A stretch of 64,000 bases of DNA from Luteimonas arsenica (lineage in GTDB: Bacteria; Pseudomonadota; Gammaproteobacteria; Xanthomonadales; Xanthomonadaceae). The notes under the pieces were generated by a model that was not told the origin of the DNA, ran no database searches, and was given only the letters and a program-made list of their open reading frames with translations. Within the stretch, counting starts at the first letter, position 1; every line of letters starts with the position of its first letter. A program made the position numbers and the translations under genes. Shown piece by piece: positions 42,815 to 51,320 of this stretch. The stretch spans positions 1,302,001-1,366,000 of the forward strand of contig NZ_SJRW01000001.1 of NCBI RefSeq assembly GCF_004352825.1, given 5' to 3'.

Positions 42815-43156
42815 TCAGGACGCCAGCTCGTCCGTGCGCGCGGCGCAGATGAAGTCGTTCTCGCTCAGGCCGCCGACGTCGTGGGTCGACCAGCGGACCT
42901 CGCAGCGGTCGTAGTGCACGCCGAGGTCGGGATGGTGGTCTTCGCGATTGGCCATGTGCGCCAGCGCATTCACGAACGACATCGTGTGCCGGTAGTCCGG
43001 GAAGCGGAAGGTGCGCACCAGGGCCTTGCCCTCCTCGGCCAGGGCCCATTCCGGCACCTCGGGCAGCAGCTCGCGCACGCGCGCGTCGGCCAGGCGGTGC
43101 TCGGAGCCGCGGCGCGGCAGGCAGTGGGCGCGGGCGAGCGGGATGAGGTCGGTCAT
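42815..43156 (-). CDS. phhB: 4a-hydroxytetrahydrobiopterin dehydratase (pterin-4a-carbinolamine dehydratase)
   Basis: This 113-residue enzyme regenerates pterin cofactor after aromatic-amino-acid hydroxylation. The signature histidine cluster is present: FRFPDYRHTMSFVNALAHMANREDHHPDLGVHYDRCEVRWSTHDVGG corresponds to the F...HxxxF...EHHPD.....V.......H family pattern, split here by its spacing. ATG 43156 has a GGAG upstream. No phhA hydroxylase is in the window. It is divergent from nfuA with only 35 bases between the two starts. Confidence 0.93.
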   Translation of the reverse strand: MTDLIPLARAHCLPRRGSEHRLADARVRELLPEVPEWALAEEGKALVRTFRFPDYRHTMSFVNALAHMANREDHHPDLGVHYDRCEVRWSTHDVGGLSENDFICAARTDELAS

Positions 43157-43179
43157 GGTCGGCTCCTGGGCGGGATGGA

Positions 43180-43191
43180 TAGAATACGCGC
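43180..43191 (+). promoter_or_regulatory. Leaderless promoter -10 box of nfuA
   Basis: TAGAAT (43180-43185) is followed by six bases and ATG 43192, with no ribosome-binding site. The transcript is expected to begin at the start codon. Confidence 0.6.
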
Positions 43192-43785
43192 ATGATCCAG
43201 ATATCCGATTCCGCACAGGCCCATTTCCGCAAGCTGGTCGAACGCGAGGCGGTGCCCGGCATGGGCGTGCGCCTGGCCGCCATGCGCGCCGGCACGCCGC
43301 AGGCCGACGTGCGCCTGGAGTTCGCCGCCCCCGACGAACTGAGTGGGGACGAATGGGCCGTGGACTGCGACGGCTTCACCCTGTGGCTGGACGCCGAGAG
43401 CGTGCCCTTCCTCGAGGGCGCCGAGATCGACTACGCGACCGCGGCCACCGGCGGCCAGCTGCAGATCCGCGCGCCGCGGATCAAGGGTGCGAAGCCCGAC
43501 GAGGCGGCCTCGCTGGTCGAGCGCGTGCGCTGGACGGTCGAACACGTGGTCAATCCGCAGCTGGCTTCGCACGGTGGGCATGTCGCCGTGCAGGAAGTCG
43601 GCGCCGACGGCGTGGTGGTGCTGCGCTTCGGCGGCGGCTGCCACGGCTGCGGCATGGCCGACGTCACCCTGAAGCAGGGCATCGAGAAGACCCTGATGGA
43701 ACAGGTACCGGGTGTGACCGCGGTGCGCGATGCGACCGACCACGACACCGGTGCGGCGCCTTACATCCCGCGCGCCTCGGCCTGA
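43192..43785 (+). CDS. nfuA: Fe/S biogenesis protein NfuA
   Basis: NfuA carries [4Fe-4S] clusters to target enzymes, especially under oxidative or iron stress. The 197-residue protein has a degenerate A-type N-terminal domain (residues 1-95, [16 protein letters not shown], without the A-type cysteines). The Nfu C-terminal domain carries the cluster-binding pair C150 and C153 in [16 protein letters not shown]. Length and domain order match Escherichia coli NfuA (191). Its start is preceded by TAGAAT and six bases, so the message is probably leaderless. Confidence 0.95.
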   Translation: MIQISDSAQAHFRKLVEREAVPGMGVRLAAMRAGTPQADVRLEFAAPDELSGDEWAVDCDGFTLWLDAESVPFLEGAEIDYATAATGGQLQIRAPRIKGAKPDEAASLVERVRWTVEHVVNPQLASHGGHVAVQEVGADGVVVLRFGGGCHGCGMADVTLKQGIEKTLMEQVPGVTAVRDATDHDTGAAPYIPRASA

Positions 43786-43812
43786 TCCCCCGGACCGCTT
43801 CGACCGCGACGG

Positions 43813-45567
43813 ATGTTCTCCTCCGCCGAACTGATCGAAGCCCTGCGCCGCCGCATGCGGCGCTCCCTGCGTCCCTTGCCGCCGCCGGGCGAATTCCCGC
43901 CCGCCTGGCGCGAGTGGTTCGCGGCCATGGCCTCGCGCCCCGGCCGGGTTTCGGGCGCATCTGCCGAAGACATGGTCGCGGCGATGGCCGCGCGCGAACC
44001 GTTGGTCCCGCCGCGGGCCCTGGAGGACCTGGGCCGCTGGCGCGCCTTCGCCACGCTGTGGCGCCAGGACTGGCAACCGGCCAGCAGCGACGAACGCTGG
44101 ACGCGCATCGCCTCGATGAGCGGCAGCCTGCTGCTGCACCTGCTGTTCCTGCTGGCGATAGTGTGGCTGATGCTCGTGCGCTTCCATTTCCCGGCGCCGG
44201 AGGCCGATGCCCGCGACGGCGAAGAGCACGTGCTGCAGGTCGAATACATCGGCGAGGGCACCCCGGCCGATGCCGGCGGCGGTGCGGCGGAGTCTCCGGT
44301 GGATATCCCGGATCCTGCCGAACCTTCGCCCACACCCGCGGCTGGGGCCGGGTTGGCCGGCGCCCCGCAACCTGAGGACCGGCCCGAGCCTGTTGCGGAG
44401 GCGACGCAGCCGCTGCCCGAGCCGCTCGCCGAGACCCAGCCACCCCCGGTGCCCGAGCGTGAGCTGGTGATCGAAGTGCCGACGCTGGCCGCGCCCGAAG
44501 TGCAGGTTGCGGCGCAGGCACTGCAGGTGACCGAGGTGGAGGTGGCCGACAGCCGCTTCGAGGTGCCGCCGCCGCGCGAGGTCGTGGTCGATGTGCCTGA
44601 AGCCCCCCGGGCGGCGGAGGTCAGCGTGCGCCGCCGCGACATCGACGTGGATGCGCAGGCCCAGGTCCAGGCGCCGTCCGCGCGCGCCCCGCGCGAAGTC
44701 GAGGTGTCGGTGCCCGAGGCCGCGCCGCGTGGGGTGTCGGTGGCCGAGCGCCGGATCGAGCTGGCCGAGACCCGCGAGGTATCCGCGGCCCGCACTCGCG
44801 ATCTGTCCACGATCCAGACCCGCGAACCGGGCGCCTCCGTGCCCGCCGTGCGTGAGCGCGCGGTGCCGATGCCTGCCGGGGCGCCGGCGGTGGAGCGCGG
44901 ACAGGCGCCATCGTCCGCGGCCAGCGCCAGTCCGGCCACGGGCGATGGCAGGGTGGCGGCGCCAGCGTCGACACCGCCGGGCGGACGTCCCGATGTCGCC
45001 GGCAGCGGCGCGCGCAGTGCCGATACCGCGCCGGGCGCAGGGCAACTCCAGGGCCAGCCGCCGGGGGCGCTGCCTTCCACGCGCGGCAGCGACGACTGGG
45101 GCGACTCCACGCGCAGCCAGCCGGGTCGCCAGGCCGGTACCCCGGGTGCTTCCGGGCTGTTCAACGCGGACGGTCGCCCGCGGCTGGCCGATGGCGGCCG
45201 GGTCGGCGGCGGCCTGCCGCCAGGCGCCATCACCGAGGACTTCGAGAACATCGACCGTCACGGGACCTGGCTCAAGCGGCCGCCCTACGACTACGAGCCG
45301 ACCGCCTTCGACCGGTTCTGGATGCCGAGCGAAACCCTGCTCGAGGAGTGGGTGCGCAAGAGCGTAACCGAGGTACGGATCCCGATCCCGGGCACCACCA
45401 AATCGATCCGCTGCGTCACCGTGATGCTGGCCCTTGGCGGTGCCTGCGACATCGTCGATCCGAACCTGCAGGAACAACCTGCGATGGCCCGTCCGCCGCC
45501 GGACGTGCCATTCAAGCGCGAACTGCAGGAAGACCAGGACAGCCTCGGGCCGCCGTCTGGCTCCTGA
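43813..45567 (+). CDS. 'Transmembrane repetitive protein' of Xanthomonadaceae (unknown function)
   Basis: This 584-residue protein has a basic cytoplasmic start of about 100 residues and one membrane span at residues 104-122 (GSLLLHLLFLLAIVWLMLV). About 330 residues of Pro/Glu/Val/Ala-rich low complexity follow, with recurring EVxVPEAxxR and REVEVSVPEA-like units. A C-terminal globular part from about residue 470 (TEDFENIDRHGTWLKRPPYDYEPTAFDRFWMPSETLLEEWVRK) contains CVTVMLALGGACDI, a likely disulfide pair. The span plus long proline-rich linker plus small folded end recalls a TonB-like periplasm-spanning architecture, but the C-terminal domain is not TonB. Homologues in Xanthomonas carry this descriptive name only. 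Confidence 0.8.
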   Translation: MFSSAELIEALRRRMRRSLRPLPPPGEFPPAWREWFAAMASRPGRVSGASAEDMVAAMAAREPLVPPRALEDLGRWRAFATLWRQDWQPASSDERWTRIASMSGSLLLHLLFLLAIVWLMLVRFHFPAPEADARDGEEHVLQVEYIGEGTPADAGGGAAESPVDIPDPAEPSPTPAAGAGLAGAPQPEDRPEPVAEATQPLPEPLAETQPPPVPERELVIEVPTLAAPEVQVAAQALQVTEVEVADSRFEVPPPREVVVDVPEAPRAAEVSVRRRDIDVDAQAQVQAPSARAPREVEVSVPEAAPRGVSVAERRIELAETREVSAARTRDLSTIQTREPGASVPAVRERAVPMPAGAPAVERGQAPSSAASASPATGDGRVAAPASTPPGGRPDVAGSGARSADTAPGAGQLQGQPPGALPSTRGSDDWGDSTRSQPGRQAGTPGASGLFNADGRPRLADGGRVGGGLPPGAITEDFENIDRHGTWLKRPPYDYEPTAFDRFWMPSETLLEEWVRKSVTEVRIPIPGTTKSIRCVTVMLALGGACDIVDPNLQEQPAMARPPPDVPFKRELQEDQDSLGPPSGS

Positions 45568-45696
45568 GGCGCCCGCCAGCCGGCGCGTCGCCGGACTGCA
45601 CGCGGCCAGACGGTATGTCGCCAGACAGCACGAAGCCCGCACATGGCGGGCTTCGCGTGGGATGGCCTGGCCCGGCGGCGTGCCGGGCGGGGTGAC

Positions 45697-46119
45697 TCAG
45701 TTGATGCTGTGCGCGCCGCGCAGGTCGCGGATCTGCGCCGGCCTCGAGGCGAAGTAGGCGGCGAGGTCGGCGATCTGCTGGTCGTCGAGGTCGGTGGCCT
45801 GGTTGGACATCAGCGCGTGCTCGCGGCTGCCCGAGCGGTAGGCCTGCAGCGCGTGCGCGAGATAGTCGCGGTACTGGCCGCCGATCTTCGGATAGGTCGG
45901 GTCCAGCGGGACGTTGCCGTCGGCGCCGTGGCAGTCGATGCAGGACTGGCCGGTGGCCGCGCCCTTGACGTTGGCCCTGGCCTCGCCTTCGGCGATGCGG
46001 CCTTCGGGCAGGGCGTTGACGGTGGTGGCGCGCGCCAGGCCCGGTTCGGCCGGCGAACCGCCGCAGGCGGACAGGAGGGCGGTTGCGCCGAGCGCGAGGA
46101 CGAGTGCGGGAATCTTCAT
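45697..46119 (-). CDS. Class I c-type cytochrome, lipoprotein (second of a pair)
   Basis: This 140-residue cytochrome c has a lipobox (LLSAC, Cys19), heme motif CIDCH (C60, C63, H64) and axial Met likely in REHALMSNQATDL. The motif YPKIGGQYRDYLAHALQAYRSG is typical of c4/c553 domains. It follows the other single-heme cytochrome after eight bases on the same transcript. Membrane attachment through lipid would let it pass electrons at the periplasmic face, for example to a terminal oxidase. Confidence 0.9.
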   Translation of the reverse strand: MKIPALVLALGATALLSACGGSPAEPGLARATTVNALPEGRIAEGEARANVKGAATGQSCIDCHGADGNVPLDPTYPKIGGQYRDYLAHALQAYRSGSREHALMSNQATDLDDQQIADLAAYFASRPAQIRDLRGAHSIN

Positions 46120-46127
46120 GGCGCGGC

Positions 46128-46463
46128 TCACTTCGTCAGGCCCGAGAGGAAGGCGGCGATATCGGCGATGTCCTGGTCGGAGAAGCTCTGCGCCTGGACT
46201 TCCATCGTGGGGTGCTTGCGCGTGCCGTTGCGGTACTCGGTGAGGGCATTCATCAGGTACTCGGTCGACTGGCCGCCGATCTTCGGCACGTGGTAATGCG
46301 GATAGGCGTTCTTGTAGCCCTCGATGCCGTGGCAGCCCACGCAGGTGTAGGTGAGCCCGCGGCCGGTCTCGGCGTTGCCCGTGACCTGCTGGGCGGTGGC
46401 TGCGGGCGCGTGCGCGGCAAAGGCGAGGGCGACGCAGGCGACGATCGGCAACGGGCGCATCAT
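46128..46463 (-). CDS. Class I c-type cytochrome, soluble periplasmic (first of a pair)
   Basis: This 111-residue protein has a signal peptide (residues 1-24, PIVACVALAFAAHAPAATA), heme motif CVGCH (C41, C44, H45) and VPKIGGQSTEYLMNALTEYRNGTRKHPTM, a c4/c553-type fold with the Met ligand near KHPTM. Together with its neighbour it resembles the two halves of a diheme cytochrome c4 encoded as separate genes. A near-consensus promoter lies upstream. An in-frame second Met at codon 2 is an alternative start. Confidence 0.9.
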   Translation of the reverse strand: MMRPLPIVACVALAFAAHAPAATAQQVTGNAETGRGLTYTCVGCHGIEGYKNAYPHYHVPKIGGQSTEYLMNALTEYRNGTRKHPTMEVQAQSFSDQDIADIAAFLSGLTK

Positions 46464-46544
46464 GTCGGGGTCCGATTCCTGTGGCTGTATGGCTGTGTGA
46501 GAATGGTCGTACCGGCGACATCCCCCGTCGCGGGCATCGACCCA

Positions 46545-46573
46545 GTATAGCGACCGACCGGAGGCCTGTTAAA
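46545..46573 (-). promoter_or_regulatory. Sigma-70-type promoter of the cytochrome pair
   Basis: On the minus strand TTAACA (46568-46573), a 17-base spacer and TATACT (46545-46550) form a near-consensus promoter. It predicts a start near 46538 and a leader of about 75 nt before the cytochrome start at 46463. It is the best promoter match in the window. Confidence 0.8.
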
Positions 46574-46651
46574 GGTCGCGATCCGCCGGGCCGACTCGCT
46601 TGCACCCACCCCAACATGCCGGATGCCAGCATGACCTTCGGCGCATACGCC

Positions 46652-46687
46652 ATGGTGGGGTGGTGATGTACATTCCTACCACACCAT
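46652..46687. promoter_or_regulatory. 36-bp centred dyad upstream of the RND efflux operon (putative operator)
   Basis: ATGGTG (46652-46657) pairs with CACCAT (46682-46687). GGT pairs with ACC inside it, and the exact centre is the palindrome ATGTACAT (46666-46673). Of 18 mirrored positions 14 match. It ends 14 bases before ATG 46702. The size and symmetry fit a TetR-type operator; no regulator gene is adjacent. Confidence 0.6.
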
Positions 46688-46701
46688 TCTGGCCCGCCCC
46701 A

Positions 46702-47832
46702 ATGCACGCTATCGATTCCCGTGTCCGACGCTCCTCCGCCGGCCCCGCCGCCCTGTTCGTGGCAGTGGGGCTCCTGCTTTCCGGCTGCGGCGGCAAGGCC
46801 GGAAATGCCGCGGCCGAAGAGACGGCGACGCCACCCGCGGTCACCGTCGAGGCGGTGGCCGCCGAGCCGCGTGCGATGGCCGCCAGCTACAGCGGCAGCG
46901 CTTCGCTGGAGGCGCGCGCCGAGTCGCAGGTGGTGGCCAAGACCTCCGGCGTCGCGCTCCAGGTGCTGGTGGAAGAGGGCGACGTGGTCCGCGCCGGCCA
47001 GCCGCTGGTGCGCATCGATGCCGACCGCGCGCGGCTCAGCGTGGCCCAGGCCGACGTGCAGGTGAAGAAGCTCGAAGCCAACTTCCGCCGCGCCAGCGAA
47101 CTGGTGAAGCAGCAGATGGTCAGCGTGGGCGACCACGACCAGCTGCGCTACGACCTGGAGAACGCGCGGGCCACGCTGCGCATGGCGCAGCTGGAGCTGT
47201 CCTACACCAATGTCGTCGCGCCGATTTCCGGCGTGGTCGCCTCGCGCTCGATCAAGCCGGGCAACTTCGTCCAGATCAACACCCCGATCATCCGCATCGT
47301 CGACAACTCGCGCCTGGAGGCCACGCTCAACGTGCCCGAGCGCGACCTGACCACGCTGCGCGCGGGGCTGCCGGTGCGCATGCAGGTCGATGCGCTGGCG
47401 GGCCAGGTGTTCGAGGGCGTGGTCGACCGCATCGCCCCGGTGGTCGATTCGGGCAGCGGCACCTTCCGCGTGGTCTGTGCCTTCGATCCCGACGACGGCG
47501 TGCTGCAGCCGGGCATGTTCGCGCGCATCGGCATCGACTACGACAGCCGAGCCGCAGCGCTGGCGATCCCGCGCGTCGCACTGCTGGAAGACGATGGCGA
47601 ACCCGCGGTCTACGTGGTCCGCGACGGCAAGGCCGTGCGTACGTCCCTCACCACCGGCTACGTCGACGGCGGCTTCGTCGAAGTGCGCGACGGCCTGGCC
47701 GAAGGCGATCGCGTGGTCACCGCCGGCAAGGTCGCGCTGCGCGACGGCAGCGCGGTGCAGGTGATCGGCGATGATCCGGTCGAGGTCGCCGAAGCGGGCG
47801 GCGACGCCAAGGCCGACGGCGAGCTGCAATGA
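46702..47832 (+). CDS. RND efflux periplasmic adaptor subunit (membrane fusion protein)
   Basis: This 376-residue adaptor links an RND pump to an outer-membrane channel. It has a lipobox (LLLSGC, about residue 29) and barrel-sandwich halves SQVVAKTSGVALQVLVEEGDVVRAGQPL and APISGVVASRSIKPGNFVQ around an alpha-hairpin of about 60 residues. Beta-barrel and membrane-proximal domains follow (VAVYVVRDGKAVRTSLTTGY-like). The start was placed at ATG 46702; an upstream ATG at 46666 sits inside the centred dyad. It overlaps the first permease gene by four bases (ATGA). No outer-membrane factor is encoded nearby, so a TolC-like protein elsewhere must serve. Confidence 0.93.
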   Translation: MHAIDSRVRRSSAGPAALFVAVGLLLSGCGGKAGNAAAEETATPPAVTVEAVAAEPRAMAASYSGSASLEARAESQVVAKTSGVALQVLVEEGDVVRAGQPLVRIDADRARLSVAQADVQVKKLEANFRRASELVKQQMVSVGDHDQLRYDLENARATLRMAQLELSYTNVVAPISGVVASRSIKPGNFVQINTPIIRIVDNSRLEATLNVPERDLTTLRAGLPVRMQVDALAGQVFEGVVDRIAPVVDSGSGTFRVVCAFDPDDGVLQPGMFARIGIDYDSRAAALAIPRVALLEDDGEPAVYVVRDGKAVRTSLTTGYVDGGFVEVRDGLAEGDRVVTAGKVALRDGSAVQVIGDDPVEVAEAGGDAKADGELQ

Positions 47833-50800
47833 GCGGCGCGCAGGGGGAGGGCATGGAACACGGCGTGGACGGCACCGTGCGTGCCGACGGCCTGGTCGGG
47901 TTCTCGGTGCGCCGCCGGGTGACGGTGGCGATGGTGACGGTCAGCATGCTGCTGTTCGGCCTGATCGCACTGGGCAATCTCAAGGTCAACCTGCTGCCGG
48001 ACATCAGCTATCCGACGCTGACGGTGCGCACGGAATACACCGGTGCCGCGCCGCAGGAGATCGAGACCCTGGTCAGTGAGCCGGTCGAAGAGGCCCTGGG
48101 CGTGGTCAAGGGCGTGCGCAAGCTGCGCTCGGTCTCGCGCACCGGCCAGAGCGACGTCGTGCTGGAGTTCGCCTGGGGCACCGACATGGACCAGGCCAGC
48201 CTGGAGGTGCGCGACAAGCTCGACACCCTGGCGCTGCCGCTGGAGGTCGAGCCGCCGGTGCTGCTGCGCTTCAATCCTTCAACCGAGCCGATCCTGCGGC
48301 TTGCGTTGAGCGCGGAGGAGGGCGAGGGCGACGCCACGCGCCAGCTGACCCTGCTGCGTCGCTACGCCGACGACGACCTGAAGAAGAAGCTGGAGCCGGT
48401 GACCGGCGTGGCCGCGGTCAAGGTCGGTGGCGGCCTCGAGGACGAAATCCAGGTCGAGCTCGACCTTCAGGCGCTGGCGCGCATCGGCCTGTCGGTCGAC
48501 GCGGTGGTGCAGCGCCTGCGCGAGGAGAACATCAACCTGTCCGGCGGGCGCCTGGAGCAGGGCACCCAGCGTTACCTGGTGCGCACGATCAACCAGTTCG
48601 CGAGCGTCGACGAGATCCGCGGGATGCTGGTCGCCACGCAGTCGGCCGGTGGCAGCGGCGGTGGTGCCGACGAGGTCGCGCGCATCGCGGCGGCCTCGGG
48701 CGACGCCTCGGTCATGGCCGCGGCGATGTCGGCGCAGAGCGCCGCGGCCTCGTCCAACCGGGCCGTGGCCGACGGCCGCGCGGTGCGCCTCGGCGACGTC
48801 GCCGAGGTGCGCCAGGGCTGGAAGGAGCGCGAGGCGATCATCCGTCTGGACGGCCGCGAGGCCGTGGAGCTCGCGATCTACAAGGAAGGCGACGCCAACA
48901 CCGTGGCCACCGCCGAGGCGGTCGAACAGCGCCTGCAGCGGATCCGCGGCGAGTTGCCGCCGGGCGTGCGCCTGGACGTGGTGGACGACCAGGCGCGCTT
49001 TATCCGCGCCGCGATCTCGGACGTGCGCACCGACGCCGTCTTCGGCGGCACCCTGGCGATCCTGGTGATCTTCCTGTTCCTGCGCAGCGGCTGGAGCACC
49101 TTCGTGGTCGGCGTCTCGCTGCCGGTGTCGATCGTCGCGACCTTCTTCTTCATGGACCGGATGGGGCTGAGCCTCAACGTCATGTCGCTGGGCGGCCTGG
49201 CGCTGGCCACCGGACTGGTGGTGGACGATTCGATCGTGGTGCTGGAAAGCATCGCCAAGGCGCGCGAGCGCGGGCTGGGCGTCATCGATGCGGCCATCGC
49301 CGGCACGCGCGAGGTCGGCATGGCGGTGGTGGCATCCACGCTCACCATCATCGCGGTGTTCCTGCCGCTGGTGTTCGTCGAGGGCATCGCCGGGCAGCTG
49401 TTCCGCGACCAGGCGCTGACCATCGCGCTGGCGGTGGGCATTTCGCTGGTCGTGGCGATGACCCTGATCCCGATGCTGAGCGGGCTGAAGTCGCAGGCGC
49501 CGATGGCCTTTCCGGAAGAGGCGCCGCACCCGCAGTGGCGGCCGGCGTCGCGCTGGCAGCGTCCGTTCGCCGCCGTGGCGCGCTGGATCGGGGCGGGCGT
49601 GCGCTGGGTGTTTTTCGCCATCGCTTGGGTGGCGATCCGCATCGGCCGGCTGCTGGCGTTGGTCGTCGGCAGGCCCATGGGCGCCGCCAGCCGGATCGCG
49701 ATGGCGCCCTACGATCGCGCCGAGCGCGGCTACCTGCGCGTGCTTCCCGGCGCGCTGGCGCGGCCGGGGCTGGTATTGGGAATCGCGGCGGCGGCCTTCG
49801 CGGTCGCCGTGGCGATCGTGCCGACCCTGGGCACCGATCTGATTCCGCAGCTGGCCCAGGACCGTTTCGAGATGACCGTGCGCCTGCCGCCGGGCACGCC
49901 GCTGCGCGAGACCGACGCCATGATGCGCCGCGTGCAGCAGGCGCACGCGGGCGACGAGGGCGTGTCCGTGCTGTTCGGTGTCAGCGGTACCGGTACCCGC
50001 CTGGACGCGAACCCCACCGACAGCGGCGAGAACATCGGCAAGCTTTCGGTGGTGATGGAGGGCGGCGGCAGCGCCGCGGTCGAGGCGCGCCTGACCGAGG
50101 GCCTGCGGCGCACGATGCAGGACCAGGCCGGGGCCCAGGTCGACTTCAGCCGGCCGGCGCTCTTCAGCTTCTCCAGCCCGCTGGAAATCGAGCTGCGCGG
50201 CTACGACCTCGACGCGCTGGCGGCCGCCGGCAACCGCCTGGCCGACCTGCTGCGCGACAACCCGCACTACGCCGACGTGAAGTCGACGGTCGAGCAGGGC
50301 GCCCCCGAGATCCGCATCGTCTTCGATCAGGAACGCGCCGGTGCCCTTGGCCTGACCACGCGCCAGGTCGCCGACGCGGTGGTGAATTCGGTGCGCGGCG
50401 AGGTGGCCACGCGCTACGACTTCCGCGACCGCAAGATCGACGTGCTGGTGCGCGCCCGCGAGTCCGAGCGCGACTCGGTGCAGGCGATCCGCGACCTGAT
50501 CGTGAACCCCGGCGCCGCGCGCCCGGTGCGGCTGTCGACGGTCGCCGACATCGTGGCGACCACCGGCCCCAGCGAGATCCACCGCGCCGATATGGGCCGG
50601 GTGGCCGTGGTCTCGGCCAACCTTCGCGGCATCGACCTGGGTGCCGCGGTGGAGGAAGTTCGCGCGCTGGTGGCCGCCAACCCGCTGGGCGCCGGCATCG
50701 GCATGCACGTCGGTGGCCAGGGCGAGGAACTGGCGGAGTCGATGTCCTCGCTGCTGTTCGCCTTCGGCCTGGCGATCTTCATGGTGTATCTCGTGATGGC

Positions 50801-51320
50801 CTCGCAGTTCGAGTCGCTGCTGCACCCCTTCGTGATCCTGTTCACCATCCCGCTGGCGATGGTCGGTGCGGTGCTGGCGCTGCTGTTGACCGGCAACACG
50901 ATCTCGGTGGTGGTGTTCATCGGCCTGATCCTGATGGTCGGCCTGGTGGTGAAGAACGCGATCATCCTGATCGACAAAGTCAACCAGCTGCGCGAGGACG
51001 GAATGGCCAAGCGCGAAGCCCTGGTCGAGGGCGCGCGCTCGCGCCTGCGCCCGATCGTGATGACCACGCTGTCGACCCTGTTCGGCTTCATGCCGCTGGC
51101 GCTGGCCTTCGGCGAGGGCGCCGAGGTGCGCTCGCCGATGGCGATCACGGTGATCGGCGGCCTGCTGGTGTCGACGCTGCTGACCCTGCTGGTGATTCCG
51201 GTGGTCTATGACCTGCTCGACCGGCGCGGCGATGCCTGGTACCTGGAGCGCGGTCGCCGCGCGCGCATCGCCGCGGGCGATGACCTCGACGATGATGATC
51301 GCGAGGGCCTGCCTGCATGA
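47829..51320 (+). CDS. RND efflux permease, first of two (AcrB/MdtB-like), with insertions
   Basis: This 1163-residue inner-membrane proton-drug antiporter has twelve spans in two homologous halves. The proton-relay acidic pair is visible as LATGLVVDDSIVVLES (near residue 466), and the second half has IGLILMVGLVVKNAIIL. It is about 110 residues longer than AcrB for two reasons. One is an Ala/Ser/Gly-rich insert in the first porter domain (about residues 271-315). The other is a basic, Trp-rich insert of about 75 residues in the central cytoplasmic loop (from about 553). It overlaps both the adaptor and the second permease by four bases. Substrates cannot be read from sequence. Confidence 0.93.
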   Translation: MSGAQGEGMEHGVDGTVRADGLVGFSVRRRVTVAMVTVSMLLFGLIALGNLKVNLLPDISYPTLTVRTEYTGAAPQEIETLVSEPVEEALGVVKGVRKLRSVSRTGQSDVVLEFAWGTDMDQASLEVRDKLDTLALPLEVEPPVLLRFNPSTEPILRLALSAEEGEGDATRQLTLLRRYADDDLKKKLEPVTGVAAVKVGGGLEDEIQVELDLQALARIGLSVDAVVQRLREENINLSGGRLEQGTQRYLVRTINQFASVDEIRGMLVATQSAGGSGGGADEVARIAAASGDASVMAAAMSAQSAAASSNRAVADGRAVRLGDVAEVRQGWKEREAIIRLDGREAVELAIYKEGDANTVATAEAVEQRLQRIRGELPPGVRLDVVDDQARFIRAAISDVRTDAVFGGTLAILVIFLFLRSGWSTFVVGVSLPVSIVATFFFMDRMGLSLNVMSLGGLALATGLVVDDSIVVLESIAKARERGLGVIDAAIAGTREVGMAVVASTLTIIAVFLPLVFVEGIAGQLFRDQALTIALAVGISLVVAMTLIPMLSGLKSQAPMAFPEEAPHPQWRPASRWQRPFAAVARWIGAGVRWVFFAIAWVAIRIGRLLALVVGRPMGAASRIAMAPYDRAERGYLRVLPGALARPGLVLGIAAAAFAVAVAIVPTLGTDLIPQLAQDRFEMTVRLPPGTPLRETDAMMRRVQQAHAGDEGVSVLFGVSGTGTRLDANPTDSGENIGKLSVVMEGGGSAAVEARLTEGLRRTMQDQAGAQVDFSRPALFSFSSPLEIELRGYDLDALAAAGNRLADLLRDNPHYADVKSTVEQGAPEIRIVFDQERAGALGLTTRQVADAVVNSVRGEVATRYDFRDRKIDVLVRARESERDSVQAIRDLIVNPGAARPVRLSTVADIVATTGPSEIHRADMGRVAVVSANLRGIDLGAAVEEVRALVAANPLGAGIGMHVGGQGEELAESMSSLLFAFGLAIFMVYLVMASQFESLLHPFVILFTIPLAMVGAVLALLLTGNTISVVVFIGLILMVGLVVKNAIILIDKVNQLREDGMAKREALVEGARSRLRPIVMTTLSTLFGFMPLALAFGEGAEVRSPMAITVIGGLLVSTLLTLLVIPVVYDLLDRRGDAWYLERGRRARIAAGDDLDDDDREGLPA

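Noticed and set aside
46600-46701. N-terminal extension of the RND adaptor from upstream ATG codons
   Set aside because: The added residues precede the lipoprotein signal, which must be at the N-terminus, and overlap the centred dyad.
48279-50825. An 848-codon minus-strand frame opposite the first RND permease
   Set aside because: His/Arg/Gln-rich shadow translation; the sense strand encodes a clear RND protein.
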